NCBI GenBank assembly: GCA_963705155.1 | Contig: CAVPJC010000010.1 | Span: forward strand, 1-38,866 | From: CAVPJC01 sp963705155 | GTDB lineage: Bacteria; Chloroflexota; Anaerolineae; Anaerolineales; UBA4823 | DNA length: 38,866 nucleotides | Direction: 5' to 3' | Shown: positions 1-10,737 of the stretch, piece after piece | How the letters are laid out: each line of letters starts with the position of its first letter | Numbering within the stretch: position 1 is the stretch's first letter | Program-made: the position numbers and the translations under genes | The notes under the pieces: model-generated | Database searches by the model: none | The model's input: only the letters and a program-made list of their open reading frames with translations | Told to the model about the DNA's origin: nothing

Positions 1-75
1 CACTGTGTTAATTTAACCTTGCATTTATGTTCATACAATAAGTCTTCGCCAAACAGTAATGAAAACTGCACTATC

Positions 76-147
76 TTAACCTTATTGGTTAAAATGCTTG
101 TATGGGAGTCTCCCATCTAGGGTGTAACCAGGCTGGGGTTAAAATGC
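76..147. promoter_or_regulatory. Repeat-rich upstream region, possible operators
   Basis: The first 199 bases hold no convincing gene. They contain an inverted repeat TTAACC-TTATT-GGTTAA (76-92), an 11-base direct repeat GGTTAAAATGC (87-97 and 137-147, starts 50 bp apart) and a perfect 7-bp-arm palindrome ATGGGAG-T-CTCCCAT (102-116). They lie 50-125 bp upstream of the methyltransferase start at 200, so binding sites for a regulator are plausible. This is inference from symmetry and position only; no regulator is encoded next to it within the window. Confidence 0.35.
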
Positions 148-199
148 ACCTGAAATTTGATAAGAAACCGGAAGATCAAGGATTACGAAGAAGGACCCT

Positions 200-922
200 A
201 TGTCCGAAATTGATCATGTAAAGGAAGCCTTCGCAGAACTGGCTCCAAGCTATATCCGAACCATGGATAAGGAACGACCCAATTTTCGGGGATCAGCTAT
301 CAGACATTTGTGGAGACCCTGGTGAACGTGGCTGCCGTAAGCCCGGGTGAAAAAGTATTGGATATTGCCACCGGCACAGCCGTGATCCCCTTAAGACTTA
401 AATGATGCGCCAGGGTCAAGACCAGGTGGTTGGATTGGATATCACTCCAGCTATGCTCAAAGAAGGGCACAAGGAAATTTATAAGAAAGGTGAAAAGAAA
501 AGAATTGATCTGGTTTGACGCCTCGGCGATGAGCATGCCGTTTGCCGATGGGGTTTTTGAGGCGGTCATATGTGGGCTTGGCACTCACCACATGGATGTA
601 CCCAGTATGCTGCGGGAGGCAAAACGAGTACTGACACAGAAGGGGCGCTTAATTATTTGCGATGTAGGCGCAACTTCATTCTGGCGCTCCTTCACCGGGA
701 AATGATCCTCTGGCTGCTCATGCTTCAGTATGGATTAATCAACAAGAGCGCCAGGAACCAGGCAGAGATTGAAGCCTTCAAAAATGTCCGCACCGCGGAG
801 GAATGGTTAATCTGCTGAGGGATTGTGGATTTGTAAGGGTACGTATCGATGAAGTCAAACCGCGTCCCCTGGTATTCAAGCGGACTGACGTTAAGAGCCG
901 ACTTGGGAGTATGAGGTATTGA
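200..922 (+). CDS. Class I SAM-dependent methyltransferase (frameshifted)
   Basis: The ATG at 200 follows an AAGGA ribosome site at 191-195. Reconstructed across frames, the protein shows the class I methyltransferase order: motif I VLDIATGTA (about 355-380), the acidic strand VVGLDIT (about 428-447), the motif around DASAMSMPFADGVFEAVICG (about 519-578), and LREAKRVLTQKGRLIICDVG (about 610-668). It ends with LRDCGFVRVRIDEVKPRPLV before TGA at 920-922. At about 235 residues it has the normal length of a UbiE/COQ5-like Methyltransf_11 protein. The substrate cannot be told. The reading frame is broken about five times (near 285, 400, 508, 695 and 815), yet each frame carries conserved family sequence, which favours sequencing errors over old decay. 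The GH3-like gene starts 38 bp downstream, so the two may form an operon. Confidence 0.72.
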
Positions 923-959
923 CGTAATTCAAGATAATGTCAGTTGAGAGAGAGTAAAA

Positions 960-2548
960 ATGGCTACTGCTGCTGAAATGCTTTCACAAGGACTACGCGA
1001 AGAAGTGTGGCGCAAATATTGCGGATTTCTGGATCTGTCGATGAACAAGTTTATGGAGATTCAGGAGAGGCTCTAACGGAACAAATAGACATCCTCAGCC
1101 AGTGCAGGTTGGGTCAGGGCTTTTTTGGTAGCATGATGCCTCGATCTCTGGCAGAATTTCGCTCCAGGGTTCCTCTGACGACTTATGTTGACTATCTGCC
1201 ATATTTTTTGAGCAACCCGAGTGTGGAACCCGGTGTGCTGCCCAGCGAGCCGACTCGTGGGGCGTACCTCAGGTTGTTCTCTGAGTATGGATTTGAGGGC
1301 GATACTCGCGGGATATGGTAAAAAAGGTGGGTGAATTTGTCGTGACCAGCTTCCTGCTGGCTTCGTGTTCGGGCCGCGGCGATGTGCGCCTCGAACCTGG
1401 GGATGTAACTTTGTATACGCTGGCACCGGCTCCATATTATACCGGCGGGGTGATCGCCCAGGCTTCGAACAAGAGTTGAACCCGATGTTTATTCCTCCCC
1501 TTGAGCAGGGCGACAAGATGGAATTTGAGCAACGGATCAAGGAGGGCTTCCGGCCGGGTTTAAGAATGGCATCGATCTATTTTACGGTTTATCCAGTGTG
1601 CTGGTAGCGATTGGTGAGCAATTCGAACGTGGTTCTGGCACAACAAAATTTTCTATGGATATGCTGGACCCTCAGATTATTTCGCGGCTGGTGAAAGGGC
1701 TGGTCAAGAGCAAGCTTCAACGCCGGGCGCTACTGCCAAAAGATTTGTGGAATGTCAAAGGCATCATCGCAGGGGGTATGGACACAGCATTTTACCGTGA
1801 TAAGATCGAAGCATATTGGGGTGTCAAGCCGTTGGAGGGTTACGGCGGCACGGAGGTGGGAGGGGTAGCACTCAACCTGGAATCACAAAGCAATGACTTT
1901 TCTACCGGATTGTAATTTCCTGGAATTTATCCCGGAAATAGATTTCTACCGAAATGTCGATGATCCGGGTTTTACACCTAGCACAAGAACCCTCAACGAG
2001 GTCACACCGGGTATCTATGAGCTGGTCGTAACCAATTTTCACGGCAATGCCTTTATGCGTTATCGGACAGGGGATTTTATTGAGATTGTGTCGCTTCAAG
2101 ACGAAGAACAGAACATTGAAATTCCACAAATGGTGTTTCACGCTCGGGTGGATGGCATTATTGACATTAGCGGGTTTACCCGGATAACCGAGAAATCGGT
2201 ATGGAAGGCGATCGAAGAATCTGGCGTAAGCAACGTTGGATGGACGATCCGAAAAGAATACAATCGAGATAAACCCATCATCCATCTTTACCTGGAATCG
2301 ACGAATGGGCATCATGCCGAAGAAGTCAGTCAGGCTGTGCACAACAAGCTAAAAGAAGAAATTCGGGTTATGCTGACCTGGAAGCGATGTTAGGCGTATA
2401 CCCGCTCCATGTCACATTGCTGCCACAAGGGGCGTTTCAGAATTATTTTGATACCAAACGGCATGCTGGCGCGGATATGGCTCATCTCAAACCACCCAGA
2501 ATGAATTCGAAGGATGAAACGATAAGGCTGCTGATGAAAGCATCCTGA
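960..2548 (+). CDS. GH3 auxin-responsive-promoter family protein (acyl-adenylating, frameshifted)
   Basis: The reconstructed protein starts at ATG 960 and ends at TGA 2546-2548, about 530 residues, the usual GH3 length. Recognisable GH3 stretches are PLTTYVDYLPYF near 1180, GYGGTEVGGVALN near 1840-1875, NFHGNAFMRYRTGDF near 2035-2080, and ARVDGIIDISGFTRITEKSV near 2140-2200. The YRTGDF motif and the GFTRITEKSV segment are typical of the ANL-like adenylation fold of GH3 proteins. Plant members join amino acids to acyl acids such as auxin or jasmonate; the bacterial homologues are largely uncharacterised. An acyl-acid-amido synthetase or acyl-adenylate role is inferred only. Breaks lie near 1070, 1320, 1475, 1562, 1890 and 2370. 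It follows the methyltransferase on the same strand. Confidence 0.72.
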
Positions 2549-2569
2549 CGCTTAGGATAGGTATCGCGA

Positions 2570-4821
2570 ATGGTTCTCGCCAAAATCATATCCCTGGTAG
2601 CCCTCTTTGGTTACCTGGCATTGATATTCATCTCACTGCGTCAAAATGGGCGCAGGAAGGTGAACCAGGCATTTATCGTATATCTGGGTGCCATGGTTTT
2701 CTGGCAACTGGCCGCGGTCATGGTCAGTTTCATGAATGACCCGGCTCCGGCTTTATCGTGGTACCGATTGATGACAGCCGGTATGGGCGGACAATTTATT
2801 TTTTACTGTCTGTTTGTACTTGTGTTCCTGGAGTTCAAAGGGCAGCGCTTTATTTTCGTAACGGGTTGGCTGTTGTTTACAGCGCTGTTGTTATCTTTCC
2901 GAACCGACTTGATCATCAGCGATGTCGTTCTCAGTCCTGTTACCGGCCTGTATGTGCCAACTTTTGGTTTATTGGTGCCTCTGGTGGGTGGGATTGCTTA
3001 TTTTTATCTGACTTACGGAGTATTTCGCCTCGTACAAGCCTACCGGCAGAGTAAATCACACCAACAACGCAACCGGATTCGCTACCTGTACTTCGGTGCA
3101 GCAGTGATCGCAATTGGAGCATTCTCAAACCTGTACCCGCACCTGCAATCTTTTCCGATCGATGTTACTGCAAACGTATTGAATGCGGCGATCATTGCGA
3201 CTGCGATGGGCGCCACAAGCTGCTGGATATTTCGATTGTGGTGCGCAAGGGACTTTTATACTCCATCCCAACCGTCATCATTGCGACTGCATATTTCCTG
3301 CTGATCACGGCGGCGATCAGCATTTTTCATGCATCCGGAGATGTTCAAATCTATATTTCGCTCGGATTGGCGGTGCTGACAGCCCTGGTTGCCCAACCGC
3401 TGCAAATCCGAGCGCAATCATGGGTGGACCGATTATTCTTTCGGGAGAAATATAACTCAACGCAAATGCTGCAACGCTTGAGCCGCACAGCAGCTTCGAT
3501 GTTGAATCTTGAAAGCCTGACGCGCATGATCCTGGAGGAAGTAACCCGAACCATCCATATCGATAAGGTAGCCTTTTTCCTGAAGCACGAGAAATCCGGT
3601 GAATTCCATCTCACCGCCCAACGTGGGCTGGACAATCAGATGGAGTATGTCTTTCGCGAAGACCATCCAATCATCGGCTGGTTGACAAAGAACGAAAAAG
3701 CGCTGGCCCACTCTGAAATTGAAATGCTGCCGCAATTCAAAGCCTTATGGGGACGGGAAAAGGACCAGCTTGAACAATTGGACGCAGAACTCTTTATCCC
3801 GGTGATCGCCAAAAAAGAGCTGGTTGGCATATTCACACTCAGCCTGAAACGCTCAGAGGAAGGATATTCTCAGGATGATGTGCTTACGCTGACGACCCTG
3901 GCGAACCAAACCGCCGTGGCGATTGAAAACGCCCGCCTGTACTGGCAATTGGAAGGCACTCTTGAAGCGCTGCGTAAGACGCATGATGAACTTGAGCAGC
4001 GCGTGCAGGAACGCACGGCTGACCTGGCAAAGGCCAACGAGGCGCTCAAAGCCGAGAATGTAGAACGTCTGCGCGCAGAAGAAGCGATCAAGCGCTATAC
4101 GACAGAGTTGGAACGAAGCAACCAGGAGTTACAGCAGTTTGCCTATGTGGCATCCCACGACCTGCAAGAACCCCTGAGGATGGTATCAAGCTATCTGCAA
4201 CTGCTGGAACGGCGCTATGGAGAGCACTTTCAAGGCGACGCCAAAGACTTTATCGATTTTGCGGTAGATGGAGCCAAACGAATGCAGGCCTTGATCAACG
4301 ATCTGTTGGCCTACTCACGTAGGGACGCGGGGGAAATCATTTGATGAAGTTGACCTGCAACAAGTTGTACAGCAAGCACAAAATAACCTCAAGATCGCGA
4401 TTGAAGAGACCCAGGCATGTATTCGATGCGACCCACTGCCTGTGGTTTTCGGTGATGACACACAGCTAACACAGTTATTTCAGAACCTGATCGGAAACGC
4501 AATCAAATTCCACGGTGAGCAAATCCCTGTGATACGTATCTCAAACGAGAGCAAAAATGGCGCCTATCACTTAGCGGTTTCGGACAATGGGATCGGTATT
4601 GAGCCGCAGTACGCCGAACGAATTTTTTTGATTTTCCAGCGGTTACACAATCGGGAGGAATATCCGGGTACAGGCATTGGTCTAGCTATTTGCAAGCGAA
4701 TAGTTGAACGTCATGGTGGTCGTATTTGGGTTGAGTTCGAGACGTGGGTGAAGGGTCAGAATTTCATTTTACTATCCCTGCAAAGGATGAGGGTCAGGAT
4801 GAGCCGAACCGGTGTAATTAA
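2570..4821 (+). CDS. Sensor histidine kinase, 7TM N-terminus, GAF, HisKA, HATPase
   Basis: The start is ATG 2570, 22 bases after the GH3 stop. Residues 1 to about 250 form seven or more hydrophobic helices (HisKA_7TM type). A GAF domain follows (about 3500-3930, LTTLANQTAVAIENARLYWQ at its end), then a coiled coil (EALRKTHDELEQRVQERTAD), a HisKA box with the phosphoacceptor His in ASHDLQEPLRMV (about 4150-4185), and an HATPase_c domain with the N-box LIGNAIKFH and the G boxes DNGIGI and GTGIGLAICKRIVERHGG. Read across a last shift it ends EGSEFHFTIPAKDEGQDEPN with TAA 4819-4821. Frame breaks lie near 3215, 4319 and 4740. It should autophosphorylate at the membrane and pass phosphate to the response regulators encoded directly downstream; the signal is unknown. 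Confidence 0.88.
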
Positions 4822-5245
4822 GTTGATTACCATATTGTTGGTAGAAGATAATCCTGGAGATGTGCGCCTGGTACAGGAAATCTTTCGAGAGGGGAAGATC
4901 TGCAACAAGCTCGAAGTCACCCGCGATGGTGAGGAAGCTATGACGTTTTTACACCAAAAAGGCACCTATAAGAACGCCCCCAGGCCGGATTTGATATTGC
5001 TGGATTTGAACCTGCCTAAGAAGAACGGCAGTGAAGTGCTGGTGGAGATTAAGGATGATGAGCGCTTGCGACGTATCCCGGTAGTCATTCTGACCGCATC
5101 CCAGGCTGAAGAGGATATTGCCAGGGCATACAATCATTATGCCAATTGCTATCTGACAAAACCGATTGACCTGGAGCAATTTATTGATGTGGTCCAGGCG
5201 ATCAAATCATTCTGGCTGAGCATTGTTCAGCTTCCTGAGGATTAA
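4799..5245 (+). CDS. Single-domain response regulator (Rcp1-like)
   Basis: This 148-residue protein is one CheY-like receiver domain and nothing else. The ATG at 4799 overlaps the end of the histidine kinase by 23 bases, which suggests translational coupling. The N-terminal acidic pair lies in ILLVEDNPGDVRL, the phosphoacceptor Asp in LILLDLNLPKKNGSEVL, the switch Thr in VVILTASQAEEDI and the conserved Lys in NCYLTKPIDL. The long form with LPKKNG and TKPIDLEQF is typical of Rcp1-type receivers that partner phytochrome-like or PAS/GAF kinases. It probably shuttles phosphate from the upstream kinase, acting by protein contact because it has no output domain. An upstream in-frame extension exists, but the overlap and the position of the domain favour 4799. 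Confidence 0.88.
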   Translation: MSRTGVIKLITILLVEDNPGDVRLVQEIFREGKICNKLEVTRDGEEAMTFLHQKGTYKNAPRPDLILLDLNLPKKNGSEVLVEIKDDERLRRIPVVILTASQAEEDIARAYNHYANCYLTKPIDLEQFIDVVQAIKSFWLSIVQLPED

Positions 5246-5249
5246 CAGC

Positions 5250-7813
5250 ATGTCGGATAATGCAGTCAGAGTATTGCTCATTGAGGATAACCCTGGCGAC
5301 ACGCGTCTGATCGACGAGATGCTCAAAGACATCCAAGGATTTTCGTTTGTATTGGAATGGGTTGACCGTCTTTCGATGGGATTGTCATGTCTTGAGTCTA
5401 GCTGGATCGATGTGGTAGTTCTGGACCTGACTTTGCCGGACAGCAGCGGATACGAAACTTTTCAACAATTGCACAAGCGCTTTCCTCAGACGCCGGTGGT
5501 GTTGCTCACTGGGTTGGAGGATGAAGGGCTCGGTTTGCGCGCTGTGCGGGATGGAGCCCAGGATTACCTGGCGAAAGGAAACCTGGACGGCAACCTGCTG
5601 GCGCGCGCTGTGCGCTACGCAATGGAGCGCAAAAGATCGGCGGACGCTTTGCGCAAATCTGAGCAGCTTTTTGAAAAAATATTTTCAAATTTAATAGATG
5701 CTGTTTTTATCATCAATTCCCATTCACTCGTTATTGCCAATTGTAACCAGGCGGCCTCAGAGATCTTCGGTTACTCAAGGGAAGAGATGATCGGCAAGCA
5801 AGCTGTTTTCCTACTCAACACAAAGCCGGGATCGAGTATAGTATCGATCGATACCCTTGTTTCTAGCAACATTCAACGTGGTGCAATTCAGGAGATGGCC
5901 CTGCGGCGTAAAAACGGTGATTATTTTTTTGCTGAATTTTCCTATGTGGCCCTGCAAGATGATCCTTCGCAGATGAGCCATTGGGTTGTGTTAGTGCGGG
6001 ATATCAGCTTGAGAAAAGAAGCCCAAGAGACGCTCAAAGAGAGCGAGGAACGCTATATCCTGGCTGTGCGCGGCGCCAATGATGGTTTGTGGGATTGGAA
6101 TATTCGGAAAGAGCAGGTGTACTACTCGCCGCGCTGGAAAGCCATACTGGGATATGTTGAAGATGAGATCACTGCTTCGATTGATGAGTGGTTTAGCCGT
6201 ATTCATCCGGATGATCGCGAGAGCGTTTCACTTGCGCTTTCATCTCACCTAAACGGGCATACAGCTCATTTCGAAAGCGAACACCGCATGATGCACCGTG
6301 ACGGAAAATACCGCTGGATGTTGGTGCGCGGTCTGGCGGTGCGGCAGCCAAACGGTATCGCTTATCGTATGGCGGGATCCCAAACTGACATAACTGCGCG
6401 TAAGAATGCTGAGGAGCAGCTTGTCCACGATGCATTCCATGATGTATTGACCGGCCTGCCTAACCGATCCTTGTTCCTGGATCGGCTGGGCCGAACGATC
6501 GAGCACAGCCGGCGTTACGACGATTATCTGTTTGCAGTACTTTTCCTGGATTTGGATCGTTTTAAAATAATCAATGACAGTTTGGGGCACGTGGTTGGCG
6601 ACCAGCTTTTAATTGAAATTTCAAAGGTCCTCAAAACCTGCATGCGCTCGGGCGATACAGTAGCCAGGTTTGGCGGGGATGAGTTCGTCATCTTGCTTGA
6701 GGATATTCATGATATCCACGATGCCCTCCTGGTAGCGGGTCGGATCCAGGAAGTTCTGGAAAACCCGTTTCTGGTGGGAGAGTCTCAGGTATTCACATCC
6801 ACGAGCATAGGAATTGTGTTGAGCACAGTGGGCTATATTTCCAGAGAGGATGTGCTGCGCGATGCAGATATTGCTATGTACCAGGCGAAAATGTTGGGGA
6901 AGGCTCAATATGTGATCTTTGACACATCCATGCGTAGCCAGGCGATTGCTCGCCTGCAGCTTGAGAATGATCTACGCCATGCACTGGTGCGGGGCGAATT
7001 CGAACTTCATTATCAGCCGATTGTGCTTCTGAAAGATAATAGTATCTCTGGATTTGAAGCTTTGATACGTTGGCAACACCCGGAGAAAGGGTGTATCGAA
7101 CCGATAGAATTCATCCCACTGGCGGAAGAAACCGGCTTAATATTGGAAATTGGGTATTGGGTGCTTCATCAAGCTTGCAGCCAGATGCGTAAATGGCAGG
7201 AGCAATTCCCTGGTTTAAACGGTATGCAAGTCAGCATCAATATTTCTCAAAGGCAATTCAACCAGCCAGACCTCTTGCAGCAGATCCAAAATGTATTGAG
7301 CGAAACAGGGTTAATCCCCTTGCTTAAATCTCGAGATCACGGAAAATGTGCTCATGGAAAACGCGGAGTCGATGATAGTTTTTCTTAACCAATTACGTTG
7401 TCTGGGTGTAGGGCTGCATGTTGACGACTTTGGAACCGGTTACTCTTCCCTGAGTTACTTACAACGTTTCCCAATTGATACATTAAAAATAGATTATTCT
7501 TTTGTAAACCGGATTGGAACGAGTGGAGATCGCGCAGAGATCGTCAAAACCATCATCCTCCTGGCGCACTCGCTGGGTGTTGATTCCATTGCTGAGGGTG
7601 TAGAAACTGAGAAATCAACTTGAGCAATTAAAATCTCTGGATTGTGAATTTGGACAGGGTTTTTATATTGGGAGACCAATGCATCCTGATAAGATCTTGG
7701 AATATCTTAAGAGCCAGAATGATTATAAATTTTCAATCGACGTGTATTCTGAGATCGAAAGTAATGAATTGGGATGGAGGAGTACGAAGCAACCGGCTCA
7801 GTCTCAGGATTGA
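5250..7813 (+). CDS. Receiver-PAS-PAS-GGDEF-EAL c-di-GMP signalling protein
   Basis: The likely start is ATG 5250 (MSDNAVRVLLIEDNPGD), four bases after the previous stop. Domains in order are: receiver (phospho-Asp in VVVLDLTLPDSSG), PAS (about 5650-6010), PAS/PAC (about 6030-6400, ending MAGSQTDITARKNAEEQL), GGDEF (about 6420-6930) with an intact active-site motif ARFGGDEFVILLED, and EAL (about 6950-7750) with FEALIRW and DDFGTGYSSLSYL. Both catalytic signatures are intact, so diguanylate cyclase and c-di-GMP phosphodiesterase activity are both possible; many such proteins have only one active. Two breaks occur, near 7335 and near 7614. At the second, removing one T in GAGAAATCAACTTGAG restores VETEKQLEQLKSLDCEFGQG. 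The end is TGA 7811-7813. The protein is the probable output of the upstream kinase and receiver. Confidence 0.9.
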
Positions 7814-7902
7814 GTGGGATGGCAGCGAGGAGACGCTAAAGAATTTCTACAGGTGGGCGATTGATATATGAGGTGTTATGGTTTTTGTGTCTATAAAGAT
7901 TT

Positions 7903-7945
7903 GCCAGGCAGGCTTAATGTGAATGTGATTTAGCCTCACCCTGGC
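7903..7945. terminator. Stem-loop between convergent operons
   Basis: The 243-bp gap 7814-8056 separates two convergent transcription units and holds no gene I can support. It contains a long imperfect stem with outer arms GCCAGG (7903-7908) and CCTGGC (7940-7945) and an inner near-match GGCTTAA/TTTAGCC. There is no T-tract, so a factor-independent terminator is not certain. The position between the EAL gene and the SDR gene fits a bidirectional stop. Confidence 0.35.
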
Positions 7946-8056
7946 TTATGTTCTGAAGGAGGGGGTTCATGGGGCACAGGGAGGCCTCTCTACGGGCGGT
8001 CGGGTAGGAGGCGCCAGGGCAGATGAAACTCACGGAAAATTCCTGACCGGAATGGG

Positions 8057-8831
8057 TTATTTGGCTACCCAGCCGCAGTCTACCAGTAAATCACTTCCGG
8101 TAATAAAGGATGCAGCTTCGCTCGACAGAAAATAAACTGCTTCAGCGATTTCCATAGGATCAGCCCACCGGTTAAAGGCTTGTTCGGCTTCTCTGATGCG
8201 CTTAACTTCTTCGAATGTTTTATGTGTCCGGTTGGCTTCCAGGGAAATATCGCTCCGCAGCATGGGCGTATCCACAGATCCCGGGCTGATGGAATTTACC
8301 CGAATATTCCATTTCGCCACTTCCCAGGCCAATGCTCTGGTCAAAGAAAGGATAGCCCCTTTTGTCGCTCCATAAACAACATGCTCTGTTTGACCCACAT
8401 GCCCGGAAACTGAGGCCATATTTACAATGGAGCCTGAGCGCTTACTTTTCATAACCGGCAGAACATATTTGCACAGTAAGAAAGTGCCACCCAGATTAAC
8501 ATTGACCACCCGCATAAAATCGGCCCATTCGATCTCATCAAAAGGGCGGACAAGCACAATGCCGGCATTGTTCACCAGTACATCAATGCCGCCATATTTT
8601 TGATTCACCTGATCGACGGAGGCTGCAACCGAAGCTTCAACGGCTACATCGCAGGCGATAAAAAGGGCGTCGCCGCCCGTATCCATATCTTCCTGTTCGG
8701 CTATCCTCCCCTCGGTTTCATTGATGTCAAGCATCCCTACGCAGTACCCCTTGCGGGCAAAGATCTGCCGCGCAGGCCTTTCCAATACCGGCGGCAGCGC
8801 CGGTGATCAGAGCCACTTTTTTTGCGTTCAT
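8057..8831 (-). CDS. Short-chain dehydrogenase/reductase (SDR)
   Basis: The classical SDR signature is complete: the TGxxxGIG nucleotide loop in LITGAAAGIGKA, the NNAG motif in DVLVNNAGIV, the catalytic Ser in VNMASVSGHVG, and the YxxxK pair in VVYGATKGAIL, ending SEAASFITGSDLLVDCGW. Length is about 257 residues, normal for the family. The start ATG 8829-8831 begins MNAKKVALITG. One frameshift near 8782 separates the first 25 residues from the rest; GIGKACARQIFARKGYCVGM is the reconstructed join. It should be a cytosolic NAD(P)-dependent dehydrogenase or reductase. It is the last gene of the minus-strand catabolic operon and directly follows the BKACE gene, so oxidation of a hydroxy acid to the beta-keto substrate of BKACE is a reasonable but unproven role. 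Confidence 0.88.
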
Positions 8832-9632
8832 TTTCTGCCCTCGTGGGATATCGAGCATCTTCCTAACCTGTTCCGGGGTTGCGATCGGCCGGCCCAGGGC
8901 GCGGGCAATTTCAGCCATTTCTGCTACAAATTCGTGGCATGGTCGCGATATCACCCTGATGATTGTAAGGGTAGTCCTCCGTTCCAGACTCGAACATGGT
9001 CTCCCATCAGTATCTGCAGCCGTTGCGATTTCCAACTGCTCCTTCCCCATAATACTCACGTTAATGGCGCAACCTTCAGGCATACACTTTCGCCGGTATA
9101 AGTATTCTTCAATCGTAGGCGGAGACCAGGTGCCACCCGGCCAACCAAAGAATAACGTGGTAATGTAGGGCTTATCGAGCAATCCTTTCTTAATCAAATA
9201 GTTCAAGTTCCAGATCGATCCGGTATGCCAGACTTCAAATTCGGGCGCTACCCCGTACTGGCGGCATAGAACTGCGTATTCTTCGAGCTCTTCCCTGGAG
9301 TGCAACACCAGGCATTCGGTTTCTGCAAAGGCTTCATCGTGATGGTTGAGAATGATCGAGATCATCTCACCCATGGCATTGGTAAGACTTCATCTCTCGC
9401 TGGAATGGGCAGGCTGGACATACCCAGTCTGGATAACGATGTCCGTTTTTGCCTGCACAGCCGCAATGGTTTCTTTCCAGAGCATTTCTGCATGCGTGTG
9501 CAAAATCGAAGCTCCAGCCTGGCGGCAAAGCAGTGCTTCATCCGCAATCGCTTCGGGAGTTTTGGGGTAATCCACTTCGTGTGGATTTAGCCAGCAGATA
9601 TTGGGGGTGGCAATGATGATCAGGGGATCCAT
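8828..9632 (-). CDS. BKACE-family beta-keto acid cleavage enzyme (DUF849)
   Basis: The ATG at 9632 has an AGGAG site seven bases upstream. The reconstructed protein of about 268 residues carries DUF849/BKACE features: DPLIIIATPN at the start, the metal-site HxH in AGASILHTHAEM, QYGVAPEFEVWHTGSIWNL, LFFGWPGG, and a HVRVG-TEDYPYNHQGD segment recovered across two frames. Family members use a divalent metal and acetyl-CoA to cleave a beta-keto acid into acetoacetate plus a CoA ester; 3-keto-5-aminohexanoate is the classic substrate. The substrate here is unknown. Breaks lie near 9395, 9030, 8998 and 8942. As sequenced, the last frame has no stop before the SDR start; loss of one A in the AAAA run would create the usual TGA overlapping the SDR ATG. 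An in-frame BKACE-SDR fusion is the less likely alternative. Confidence 0.82.
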
Positions 9633-9648
9633 TTCAAACTCCTATCGG

Positions 9649-10682
9649 TTAACGGGTAATCACCGGTTCCATCTTGTTCGTTATCAGCGATTGATATGCG
9701 CTTGCACAGGCTGCAACCGCATAATAGGTATCCATCAGCTTTACCGGTGGTTCAGTGTCGCTGATTACCAGATTCGATAAATTTGCGCACTCCCATCGCA
9801 ATTGATTCGGTCTTCCAATGGACGGGATTATAGGGAACGTCCTCCAGCGGCTGTGGATTAAAATCTTCCGAATGGGTGTAATACAGCGTGGGCGGGTTCA
9901 AGATTTGATCGACAATCACCGAGCCCTGGCTGCCGTACACTTCCAACCGCTCGGTCCAGGGCGCCTGAACTGTAAAACTGAATTCAAGATTAAATTGGGC
10001 TCCGGACTCCAGCCGGCCAAATATGAGCGCATTATCTTCCACTTCGCCGCCGGGGACGATCTGGTTCGCATAGGCGCGCCAGCTCTGCAATATCGCCGAA
10101 CAACCACCGCAGCAGGTAAAACGAGTGTGGAGCAGCGTCCATGATCACGCCGCCGCCTGAGCCTTTTTTTCTGCCTTTCCAGTTGTTGGGGTCGATCATC
10201 CGGTAGATCTCGGTCCCGGCAATGAAAGTCCGGATGAGGTAGATTTCACCCAACCTGTTCTCCCTTAACAACTTTTGGACTTCCAGATAAGCGCGCACAA
10301 AGCGGGTGTTTTCGGCGACCATAAACTTCATACCCCGAGTCTGAGCAAGAGCAATGAGCTCAAGCCCATCTTCAGGTCTGATCGTCATGGGTTTTTCCAT
10401 GAGCACATGTTTCCCCGCCGACAATGCCGCTTTGCATACCGGATAATGCAGGTCGTGGGGGAGGATGATGTCCACCACATCAATATCTTTGTCTGCCAGT
10501 ATATCTTGATAGCGGGTATAAACTCTCGCACCATATTTTTTTGCCCGCTCTTCCGCCCGCTCCCGGTTGATGTCACAAATCGCAGCAATTTCCGCTTCAT
10601 CCCGGGCATGCCCCAGACCCAATTCGTGTGCAGCGGAGATGATTCCCAACCCGATGATCCCCAGTTGAATTTTCTTTCCCAT
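9649..10682 (-). CDS. Gfo/Idh/MocA family oxidoreductase
   Basis: The N-terminal Rossmann fold shows LGIIGLGIISAAHELG and AAICDINRERAEERAKKYGA; the catalytic Lys lies in the EKP motif of VLMEKPMTIRPED. The C-terminal substrate domain includes GGGVIMDAAPHSFYLLRWLFGD and LEVYGSQGSVIVD. The ATG at 10682 has AGGCGG five bases upstream; a GTG two codons earlier is less well placed. The length of about 344 residues is normal. Frame breaks lie near 10085 and 9765; the reconstructed end is TNKMEPVITR with TAA at 9649-9651. Family members oxidise or reduce sugars, sugar acids and cyclitols with NAD(P), e.g. inositol 2-dehydrogenase. It lies 16 bases upstream of the BKACE gene, in the catabolic operon. 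Confidence 0.88.
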
Positions 10683-10737
10683 GTTCACCGCCTTTATACG
10701 GGCACAGGACTTACACAGGGCCGTCCAAAAAGCAGCA

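Noticed and set aside
300..584. Minus-strand frame in the methyltransferase region
   Set aside because: The plus strand carries ordered methyltransferase motifs across frames; the minus frame has no family marks.
8828..9632. BKACE-SDR fusion as a new two-domain enzyme
   Set aside because: Possible but unlikely: the BKACE gene has several other single-base errors and the AAAA run would give an ordinary ATGA overlap after loss of one base.
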